From NCBI GenBank assembly GCA_027596195.1, contig JADGJG010000021.1, forward strand, positions 21,482-85,481: DNA of 64,000 nucleotides, read 5' to 3'. Every line of letters starts with the position of its first letter. Positions within the stretch are counted from its first letter, which is position 1. Below the pieces are notes generated by a model. It was not told the DNA's origin, did no database searches, and saw only the letters and a program-made list of their open reading frames with translations. Source of the DNA: Podochytrium sp. JEL0797. Taxonomy: Eukaryota; Chytridiomycota; Chytridiomycetes; Chytridiales; Chytriomycetaceae. Position numbers and translations under genes: made by a program. This document shows positions 11,273-20,040 of the stretch, piece after piece.

Positions 11273-12151
11273 ATGATCGCTTTCTGGTCTGCCCTCTTCA
11301 TACTCGCAGCCGCCGCTGCTTCAGACGCGTCCCCGAATTACCAACTCACCTGGTCCGACGAGTTTTCTGGCACGTCTCTCAACACAACCAACTGGTCCTA
11401 CTACCTTGGAACCCACGTGAATGAATCCAACATCAACACTGCCGAGAGCGCGACTGTCCAAAACGGGAACCTCGTCATCACCCCAACCTGCCAAAACTCG
11501 ACCATCTATTCCGCAAGAGTCGAGACGAAACACTCCGTCACCATGACCCAAGGAAGACTCGAGGTGCGCGCCAAGATGCCGCGTGGGAACTACTTGTGGC
11601 CCGCGATTTGGTTGTGGTCTCAAACTGGACACACGAACGAGATTGATGTGGTTCAAATGGCTGGGTACGCGCCCAACATGGCGGAAGGAAGCGTTCATCT
11701 TTACAACCAAGACCCTGCGAACCCGCTCGTGAACGATTCGAGCCGACTCACTCTTCCCTTCGACATGACAAAGGAGTTTCACGTGTTCGCCGTAAACTGG
11801 ACGAGCGACACGGTCTCCTACTCTGTGGATCACATTCTTATTGGCAGCGTCAACTACACTGAGATGCTTCCATCTGAAAATCTCTCGCGTGACAAGTTGT
11901 TTGTGGTTTTGAATGCTGCTGTGGGAGGATATTATTTTGGTCCGCAAGTTCCAACGGACACGGCCACTTTGTGTGCCGACTCCAACAAGTGGACTCCCAT
12001 GTTGGTGGACTATGCTCGCATTTATCGCGATATTTCCGGCGGGGTCACCCCTCCAGAGAACACGCAAACGGCAATTTTGACATCAAATGGAATGAAAATT
12101 TCGGCCTGGTACTTTTGTGGCCTTTCTGTGTTGTTGATTCTATTTTCTTAG
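11273..12151 (+). CDS. GH16-like secreted glucan-associated protein, copy 1 (acid/base Glu replaced by Gln)
   Basis: Intronless, 292 residues. N-terminal signal peptide (about residues 1-17, Ala-rich, then SDASPNY). The GH16 concanavalin-like fold is recognisable from WSDEFSGTSLNTTNWSYYLG, EVRAKMPRGNYLWPAIWLW and LFVVLNAAVGGYYFG. The catalytic signature normally reads E-x-D-x-x-E; here it is NEIDVVQ: the nucleophile Glu and assisting Asp are kept, but the acid/base Glu is Gln. Several N-glycosylation sequons are present. The C-terminus is a hydrophobic run after a Ser-Asn-Gly stretch, as in GPI-anchored wall proteins. It may be a non-catalytic beta-glucan-binding protein or a crippled glucanase/transglycosylase. 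First of three tandem copies and the most diverged. Confidence 0.88.
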   Translation: MIAFWSALFILAAAAASDASPNYQLTWSDEFSGTSLNTTNWSYYLGTHVNESNINTAESATVQNGNLVITPTCQNSTIYSARVETKHSVTMTQGRLEVRAKMPRGNYLWPAIWLWSQTGHTNEIDVVQMAGYAPNMAEGSVHLYNQDPANPLVNDSSRLTLPFDMTKEFHVFAVNWTSDTVSYSVDHILIGSVNYTEMLPSENLSRDKLFVVLNAAVGGYYFGPQVPTDTATLCADSNKWTPMLVDYARIYRDISGGVTPPENTQTAILTSNGMKISAWYFCGLSVLLILFS

Positions 12152-12639
12152 CTGTTTCTTCATTTGAATAAATATTCCTTACCGACTTCAAAAATCAAGC
12201 GAGTCAAACCCCCGCCACGTTCATTCGCAGACAACACCTGGTCTGGCAACAATACCACAATGCTTTTTACAAGCTTCCACGAAATTGAGCTGTCCATATA
12301 CGCAGCCTACACGGTACCTTGTCGCGTCTGCGTTGAACGCGACCGTTGAACCCTGATGCGATTATCACCACGGCGCAGTCTGCTATCTTTTTTAATGAGT
12401 TCAGTTTGCAAAAAAACGAATATCCGTAGTTTGTAGCAACATAACGGAAGGGAAGGTTTACTTTTTCCCCGCATTGCATTTTTCACTTGAATTCAATGTT
12501 GAACCCTATTCTCCCTCCTTATCAGTAGGCATTTTACGATCTCCTCGTAAAAGCGCAATTGGCAGTTCCGTTGCAATTTCACATAAAAAGAAACGGCGGA
12601 AAATAATTCCCACTACCAAAGAAGAATTTCATTAACCCA
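12152..12639. other. spacer between GH16-like copies 1 and 2
   Basis: About 490 bp. A GAATAAATA signal follows the stop of copy 1 and could serve 3'-end formation. A degenerate form of the shared upstream element lies near 12560-12588. No gene is recognised. Confidence 0.45.
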
Positions 12640-13539
12640 ATGATAGCAATCTGGTCTGCCCTCTTCATGCTCACAGCTGCCGCTGCTGCTTCAGACGCAT
12701 CCCCGAATTACCAACTCGCCTGGTCCGACGAGTTTTCCGGAACCTCTCTCAACACGACCAACTGGTCCTACTACCTCGGAATCCATGTGAATGAATCTAA
12801 TATCAACACTGCCGAGAGCGCCACGGTCCAAAACGGGAACCTCGTCATCACCCCAACCTGCCAAAACTCGACCATCCATTCCGCAAGAGTCGAGACGAAA
12901 CACTCCGTCACCATGACCCAAGGCCGACTCGAGGTGCGCGCCAAGATGCCGCGTGGGAACTACTTGTGGCCCGCGATTTGGTTGTGGTCTCAAACTGGAT
13001 ACACGAACGAGATTGATGTGGTTCAGATGGCTGGGTATGAGCCCACGAAGGCCGAAGGGAGCGTTCATCTTTACAACCAAGACCCTGCGAACCCGCTCGT
13101 GAGTTATTCCAGTCGACCCACTCTTCCGTTCGACATGACGAAGGACTTTCACGTGTATGCCATGAACTGGACAAGCGACACGGTCTCCTACTCTGTGGAT
13201 GAAATTCGAATCGGAAGTGTCAACTACACCGCGATGCTTCCTTCTGAAAATCTCTCGCGTGACAAGCTGTTTCTCGTTTTGAATGCTGCTGTGGGAGGAT
13301 ATTACTTTGGTCCCCAAGTTCCAACGGACACTGCCACTTTGTGTGCCGACTCCCACAAGTGGACTCCCATGTTGGTCGATTATGCTCGCATCTATCGCGA
13401 TATTTCCGGCGAGGTGGATACCCCAACAACAAGCACCCCTCCACAAGACACGCAATCGGCTATTTTTACATCAAACGGAATGAAAATGTCCTTGGCATGG
13501 TGTTTTTGTGGCCTGTCTTTATTGATTCTTTTTTCTTAG
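12640..13539 (+). CDS. GH16-like secreted glucan-associated protein, copy 2
   Basis: Intronless, 299 residues, same architecture as copy 1: signal peptide, GH16 fold, NEIDVVQ (acid/base Glu replaced by Gln), C-terminal hydrophobic GPI-type tail. It is almost identical to copy 3 through the mature domain (about 12690-13410 against 14450-15160), with only scattered substitutions, so these two arose by recent duplication or have been homogenised. It has the longest Thr/Pro linker of the three (DTPTTSTPPQDTQ) between the fold and the tail. Catalytic status is doubtful for the same reason as copy 1. Confidence 0.88.
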   Translation: MIAIWSALFMLTAAAAASDASPNYQLAWSDEFSGTSLNTTNWSYYLGIHVNESNINTAESATVQNGNLVITPTCQNSTIHSARVETKHSVTMTQGRLEVRAKMPRGNYLWPAIWLWSQTGYTNEIDVVQMAGYEPTKAEGSVHLYNQDPANPLVSYSSRPTLPFDMTKDFHVYAMNWTSDTVSYSVDEIRIGSVNYTAMLPSENLSRDKLFLVLNAAVGGYYFGPQVPTDTATLCADSHKWTPMLVDYARIYRDISGEVDTPTTSTPPQDTQSAIFTSNGMKMSLAWCFCGLSLLILFS

Positions 13540-14398
13540 CATTTTTCTTTGCGTGAATAAATAGATAAAGGATTTTGTAAAAACTTCGATTCTTCATTTC
13601 TAAAAATTGGACCTGCAATGATGGTTTGAATGCGAGGAAGGACGGGTCTGGGAACATAACGCATCGAGAAGCGCATTTCCAGCGCATTCCTTGGCCACAG
13701 TTTAACGCGTTACGTAGATTGAACTGAAGGGATATAATTCGCTTTCTCTTTGTTCTTCTCATTGTCTGCCAATATGATATGAGCAATGATTTTGTCGGGT
13801 GTTTTGAAGGTTTTTGCTCTTTCTTCATTCGATCAATTTATATATTCTGATCGGTTGGTGTTCACGACAATTTCGACGCCAGAGTGTGTCTTGAGCTCTG
13901 GATGTGCTAGACTCAAGGACAGAACTGGAGCTGGGAAAACGCGTCCAATTGTTTCGGAGTTCAGCTGCTATTTTGTCGTTGTTGCATGACTACGCAATTT
14001 TCCGATGCATAATGAGGATTTGAGTATGCGCGTGTGCGTTTGTTTGGCGTGTTTCGAAAATTGAAGACAATCTGAGGTGTTGGACGTCGACAAAAACGAA
14101 GATGGTGCGTTCTTCGAGTGTCGGTGGGCCAAGCAAGCGTACAAGGGCAAGGATCTCTGCAACGCTGCGGGCGGGTTCTACATTTCTAGGGGTTCAAAAT
14201 TTGAGGAACCCCGCGAAGGTATTGTTGAACCTTTATTGGTGGGGCTTTGCAATTGCTTACAGTAAAATTGTAAATAGGAATTTGATATTGCGTTGTAAAA
14301 TTCGCCATTATTAATTGTGCGGGCAGTTTCGCATAAAGGAAGGAACAAAAAACCCACTAAATTCCAAAAAATAATTGGCTGAGACGAAATCTAACGAA
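13540..14398. other. spacer between GH16-like copies 2 and 3
   Basis: About 860 bp. Small ORFs of 60-120 codons on both strands have no recognisable content and no shared codon bias with the neighbours. The shared upstream element lies at 14319. No gene, RNA or mobile element is recognised. Confidence 0.45.
14319..14337 (+). promoter_or_regulatory. shared upstream element (GH16 gene 3)
   Basis: Exact copy of the 19-bp element found before copy 1, located about 60 bp before the ATG at 14399. The surrounding promoter sequence is not otherwise conserved, which makes the retained string more notable. Confidence 0.45.
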
Positions 14399-15244
14399 AT
14401 GATTGCAATCTGGTCTACCTTCTTGATGTTCGCAGCTGCCGCTGCTTCAGACGCATCCCCGAATTACCAACTCGCATGGTCCGACGAGTTTTCCGGAACC
14501 TCTCTCAACACGACCAACTGGTCCTACTACCTCGGAATCCATGTGAATGAATCTAATATCAACACTGCCGAGAGCGCCACGGTCCAAAACGGGAACCTCG
14601 TCATCACCCCAACCTGCCAAAACTCGACCATCCATTCCGCAAGAGTCGAGACGAAACACTCCGTCACCATGACCCAAGGCCGACTCGAGGTGCGCGCCAA
14701 GATGCCGCGTGGGAACTACTTGTGGCCCGCGATTTGGTTGTGGTCTCAAACTGGATACACGAACGAGATTGATGTGGTTCAGATGGCTGGGTATGAGCCC
14801 ACGAAGGCCGAAGGGAGCGTTCATCTTTACAACCAAGACCCTGCGAATCCACTCGTGAGTTATTCCAGTCGACCCACTCTTCCCTTCGATATGACGAAGG
14901 ACTTTCACGTGTATGCCATGAACTGGACAAGCGACACGGTCTCCTACTCTGTGGATGACATTCGAATCGGAGGTGTCAACTACACCGCGATGCTTCCTTC
15001 TGAAAATCTCTCGCGTGACAAGCTGTTTCTCGTTTTGAACGCTGCTGTGGGAGGATATTACTTTGGTCCCCAAGTTCCAACGGACACTGCCACTTTGTGT
15101 GCCGACTCCAACAAGTGGACTCCGATGTTGGTGGACTATGCTCGCATTTATCGCGATGTTTCCAGCGATATTCTGACATCAAATGGAATGAAAATGTCCA
15201 CGGCCTGGTACTTTTGTTCCCTTTCTATTATTCTTATTATTTAA
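14399..15244 (+). CDS. GH16-like secreted glucan-associated protein, copy 3
   Basis: Intronless, 281 residues from the ATG at 14399, which gives the same signal peptide (MIAIWSTFLMF...) as copies 1 and 2; an upstream in-frame TTG is not a credible start. GH16 fold as in copy 2, again NEIDVVQ at the catalytic strand. The Thr/Pro linker between the fold and the hydrophobic tail is missing (RDVSSDILTSNG), so the mature domain would sit directly against the membrane or wall anchor. Near-identity with copy 2 indicates recent duplication or gene conversion. Confidence 0.87.
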   Translation: MIAIWSTFLMFAAAAASDASPNYQLAWSDEFSGTSLNTTNWSYYLGIHVNESNINTAESATVQNGNLVITPTCQNSTIHSARVETKHSVTMTQGRLEVRAKMPRGNYLWPAIWLWSQTGYTNEIDVVQMAGYEPTKAEGSVHLYNQDPANPLVSYSSRPTLPFDMTKDFHVYAMNWTSDTVSYSVDDIRIGGVNYTAMLPSENLSRDKLFLVLNAAVGGYYFGPQVPTDTATLCADSNKWTPMLVDYARIYRDVSSDILTSNGMKMSTAWYFCSLSIILII

Positions 15245-15527
15245 CTTTTTCTTAATATATATATTTATGGTTATTTAACAATTTCGATTCTTCATTTCTT
15301 TCCCTACGGGCGCTAGAACTGGTCACAAATCCTTCCACAAACTTCCGCGCCCGAGAGGTGGGCGGTGATGACCGCTCCAATAATTTTTGAAAATGGGGGG
15401 AATTGGGCCGTGATGAGTGGGAAAGACGCGCTGAAACGCGTTGGACAAATTTTTAGGTACCAATGCCGTGTTGGGAGCCCCGGGTCGAAAGAGAGTTTTT
15501 GATTTTTTTTCCAATCACTCGATATAA

Positions 15528-18294
15528 ATGTTCACATCTTCGTCGTGCAACCGCAACGCCCTGGCGACGGCGACTAGCCCCACACACACAGCATTCGCAT
15601 CGCACTTTGCGGTTGGCATCGTTTCCTTGGAAGACAAGCGTGTCGTATCGCTGCTCCAAGGCCACGCCAAAGAAGTGACTTGCGTGCGCTTCCTGGCCAA
15701 CAACGCCCTTCTCTCTGCCTCAGCGGACGCGTCGCTCAAAGTTTGGACACAAAACGAAAGCACCAAGAAGTGGAAATGCACGGCTTCCCTCAACCAACAC
15801 ACTGCCCCAATCAACGCCATCGCTGTGCTTCCTCTCTCAGAAACATCCCATCTGATCGTATCGGCTGCCTCAGACGCTACTGCCAGAGTATCTATTCTGC
15901 ACAACTTCGACACATTCGAAACCGTCCAAACCATCGCAACCGGAAACCGCTACGCCCTGGCCGCGAATCTGGCCTTCCTGCCAAATTCAACCGCCCCCAT
16001 GCTGTTTTTGGGCGGATGCGATCACACCTTGTCTGTATACCTGAGGGGCGACGATGGACAGGTCCGCAGTTGTCTGGTCGAAACGCTGACTGATTCGAAA
16101 CCTCCATTTAGTTTACAAAAACACTGTCTCTCCACGGCCACACTGACTGGATCCGCGACATTGACGTGGTTCCATTCACTTCCGCTGGAAACGCAAACGT
16201 TCCTGGATTCTCGGATGGAGATTTGATGATTGCGACTGCTTCACAGGACAAATACATTCGCCTGTGGAAGGTCTGTGAGACCTCAACGCGTGCTGAAGAG
16301 TCCGTAGCTCCTGTGGCTGTGGATTCAAGCGCGGTTGGAGCTTCAAATTCCGAGTTTGATGACGCGATTGAGATGCTCGAAGCTTTGGTTGGCGAAGAAG
16401 GGTGAGAGTCGGATCGCAGCTCGAATAGCGATCCTCCAAACTGATGGCTCTTTATCTGTTTTATGGATTCTAGCGAGGGCGGAAGGCAGCTGAGCACGAA
16501 AGCGCACCTGATTGAAGTCTCGGTCGGATCCGTGAAACGAAAATACACCATCATGTTTGACGCGCTTCTGATTGGTCACGAGGACTGGGTCCATTCAGTT
16601 TCGTGGTCGCCGGCTGTTTCGATTGATGGAGGTTTGTTTTCGTGTTCGCGCGCCATCCTTGCGACTCAAAACCTTTTTGCTTTGCCCCCAAGTCCGCACC
16701 CAACGCCTCGAACTCGTTTCCGCTTCGGCTGATAAATCCGTCACCGTTTGGCGCCCCGATGTCGGCCATGTGTGGTCCCCCGACGTACGACTCGGTGAAG
16801 TTGGTGGCACGTCGTTTGGATTCTATGGCGCGCGATTCGTTTCATCGAGTAGTTCAATCCTCGCACATGGATATCATGGCGCGATTCAGTATTGGGAAAG
16901 GAAGAGTGACGTGGAAGGGAGAGAAGTGTGGGAGGCTGTGGTTGGATTGAGTGGACATTATGGAGTTGTGAAGGATATTGCTTGGAATGCGAACGGTGAT
17001 TTCTTGGTTTCTTCAAGGTAACGAATTTTGCAGATCGATCAGTGATTAACTCATCAAAAAAAACCTAGTTTGGACCAAACATCTCGCCTCTGGGGCCTGT
17101 GGGCACACGACCCCACCTCCAAAACCCCAACTTACCACGAACTCGCGCGCCCCCAAATCCACGGCTACGACCTCCACTGTCTCGCCATGCTCTCCCCATA
17201 CTCCTTCATCTCAGGAGCCGACGAGAAAGTCCTACGCGTGTTCTCCGCCTCCCAAACCTTCCTCACGTCCCTCCACCACATTTCGAACGTCTCTGAACCG
17301 GAGACCGTGTCCTCCACCCTCCCCGTCGGCGCAGCCGTCCCAGCCCTCGGACTCTCCAACAAAGCCATCCTCTCGAACTCTTCCACCCTCGACACGAACG
17401 CGCAACTCACGTTCGAAGCGCAAGCTCCGGAAATCATACACGCCCCACCCTTGGAGCAATACCTCATGCAACACACTCTCTGGCCCGAGGTCCAAAAATT
17501 GTATGGGCACGGGTACGAAATCATGGCCCTCACAGCGTCGAAGGACGGGAAGTTTGTCGCGTCGTCGTCGAAAGCGGCGGTGGCGGAACATGCTGTGATT
17601 CGCGTGTGGAGTACCGAGACGTGGAAGGAGGTGCAGAAACCGTTGGTGGCGCATTCGTTGACGGTGACTGGGTTGAAGTTTTCGTGGGGTGGAGAGTGGT
17701 TGGTGAGTTGTGGGCGGGATCGGATGTGGAGTTTGTTTGGGAGGAAAAATGGGGAGGAGGAGTTTCTGCCTGTGGTCAAGAATGTGGCTCATGGAAGGAT
17801 TATTTGGGGGGTTGGGTGGAGTTGGGATGACAAGTATTTTGCGACGGGGTCGCGTGACAAGACGGTCAAGGTGTGGTGTTTGGATAGGGTGGTTGCGTCG
17901 CGGGAGTGTGAAGTTTCGATTCAGGGGGAGTCGAGTGTGACTGCTTTGGCGTTTACGCCGTGGGATCAGTTGGGGGGGAAGGGGTACTTGTTGGCGGTTG
18001 GACATGAGAATGGGAGGGTGTTGTTTTATGAGGTGCGTGTGGTGGACGGGAAGGTGGCGGTGGAGGAGTCGAAGGAGGTCAAGATTGATGCCGAGTGAGT
18101 CTTTTTTCTCTTGCGAGGGTTTTTTGGCTTGTGGGATGGCTTTGATTTTTCTAACCCGAGCGTTTTGCTTCAATAGGGATTGTCCTGGATTGACTGTCAC
18201 GCGTGTCGCGTGGAGACCGCGGGTGGAGGGCAAGGAGGAATTGGTGTTGGCTGTGTCGAGTGAAGATTATTCAGTGCGCATTTACAATCTCTGA
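15528..18294 (+). CDS. ELP2: Elongator complex subunit 2 (WD40 protein)
   Basis: Six exons (15528-16061, 16112-16401, 16474-16631, 16693-17017, 17069-18094, 18177-18294) join exactly in phase to 2,451 nt and 816 residues, the normal size for Elp2. Repeated WD40 units are visible (LLQGHAKEVTCVRF, LSLHGHTDWIRDIDVV, LLIGHEDWVHSVSWSP, GHYGVVKDIAWNANGDF, SLDQTSRLW). Elp2-specific blocks are also present: LARPQIHGYDLHCLAM and VGAAVPALGLSNKAI. Elp2 is the double-propeller scaffold of the Elongator accessory core used for tRNA wobble-uridine modification. All introns are 50-82 bp with GT-AG ends. No oddities beyond a 72-bp intron following an acidic insert. Confidence 0.95.
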
Positions 18295-18672
18295 CATGGA
18301 CGGGGTGGGGGGTGATATCATGTTGTCTCTGACGCGAGAACGAAAACATTAAAAAAACGCGTCCATTTTCTATCTTTGGTTTTGTTAAACGCGACTAGCA
18401 CCCAACAACTTAGGAAGCAGCAATCCACGTGGGGGCGTGGTGGTGGAAACATGGAATAGTTAAAAATGGCAAGTTACAAACACACACAAAAACTTCTGTT
18501 CTGCCGTGTGGACCTGTGCCACGCGATGGCCGGTGTGGTGTTAACTGAGAATTGCACGCCAAAAGTTTCGCGTCGGTACGCAAGAAAAAAAATAGGGTTC
18601 ACTCCGGGTTCGATCAAAAATCTGCACGTGCCGCTTCCCCCTCCAACCCCCAATTCAAAAGTGATTAAAAAA
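18295..18672. other. intergenic region before the 7TM gene
   Basis: About 380 bp. The frame of the 7TM gene is open back to an ATG at 18466, but the predicted extension is basic, not membrane-like, and is read as 5' UTR. Confidence 0.4.
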
Positions 18673-19774
18673 ATGAGCGACTCCAACCCTCCCACCCTCG
18701 TCTCGCCCACGTTCGATCCTGACCCAACTTTCTGGTTGCGCATGGGCCTGACCCTCCCCACATTCTTGGTCGGATTCGTGTTCAGCGCCTTCACGTTAGG
18801 CACGATCGTGAGCAATCGGAAGAAGGCCGTCGTCATGACGCTCGACGTGATTGTCACCGCGCTCGTGGGAGTTTGCGTCGTGTGGTCCCTGTTTAGTTCT
18901 TGTCGCCTGTTTGTTTCGATGTGGGTGCCGAGAAACAATCCAACCATGACGGTGCTTGTGGCTGCAGAAACGAATGTGACCATCACGGCTTTGCTTGGAG
19001 TGCGTTTTCATCCTCTCTTTTACCTCCACCACGCTTGACTTTCTTTGGGACAGATTCAATCCTCGCTGGCGATGGAGCGATACTTCATGTGCCGCAACGG
19101 CAACAAAGTGGTCGCAAGGAATTGCATGATCGCATCCTTCTCCTTCATGATGATTCTTTGCGGCGTCTTCATTGCCATTTTTGCAACCTCGGTGAGGGCT
19201 CGGATCTCTTCTATTTCCTTTTCCTTCCTCGCGTTTATTTTTGCAATAGACGTCGGCAGAAGGAATGTGGCCCGATAAGACGACCCCGTTCTTGATTTGG
19301 CTTGTTACCGCATGCGTCGGGACAGTCTTTTCCGTTTCAGTGTGCGTGTTTTTCTATATTTCCACTTTTCGGACGATCAAAGCACGGTTGCGCTCAGTTA
19401 TCCGCCGTGATCAATTGAATCAGTTTAGAATGATGATGGTAATTTGGTGGCCTCAAAAGTGTACACGCTGACTCAAAACCCCCATATTCCACCAGGAGAA
19501 TCGCCTTCTCGTGAACTGTGTCATCATGGGCTGCTCCGCGTTTGTTTCTTACATTCCCGTTATGGTGCATTTCGCGCTGAGAGGCGCGAATGTGATTCAA
19601 GCGAAGACCACAGCGGATGCCTGGTTTATTGCGATCGCGTTCCAGTTCATGGCCATGGATCCCTTGGTGATTGTTGGGCTAATTTGGTATTTCATGAATC
19701 CTTTGGAGGTGGGAGACGATGGGTTTGCGAGGGCGGTGAAAAAAAATGAAGAGTATGTGATGGATAGAAGATAA
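18673..19774 (+). CDS. putative class A (rhodopsin-like) G protein-coupled receptor
   Basis: Exons 18673-18999, 19054-19191, 19250-19438 and 19496-19774 give 310 residues with seven hydrophobic segments separated by short polar loops. At the end of the third helix is E117-R118-Y119, the class A D/E-R-Y motif. The seventh helix ends MDPLVIVGLIWY, which aligns with the NPxxY region (DP in place of NP). A short basic/acidic tail follows. Ligand is unknown. Rhodopsin-like receptors are rare in Dikarya but known in early-diverging fungi, so this supports the taxonomic guess. An upstream in-frame ATG at 18466 would add 69 residues with no receptor-like character. It could also be an unrelated 7TM protein; the ERY position is the main argument. 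Confidence 0.72.
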
Positions 19775-20040
19775 GTTTGTGTATATAGAAGTATAAAAAT
19801 AAATAGATTCAATGAAAAAAGAAATTGGTTGTGGCACACGTGACCTTTTTCGCGTGGAAAGTGCCAATTCAATTTTCATTCCCAATCCTGCTTAACCTGG
19901 GTAGATGGACTTGAAGCGCAAGACCCTTGCTACGACAGCTGGCAAGCCGCAAGAAGGGTATTGATGCGACCTTAGTTGCTTATTAACGCGGATCAACCTC
20001 ATCTCACGTGTTTCCGCAAAATCCAAACAGATCCATCCGC

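Noticed and set aside
20008..20040. Start of the megasynthase at 20008
   Set aside because: That position is a GTG; the first ATG in frame is 20041.
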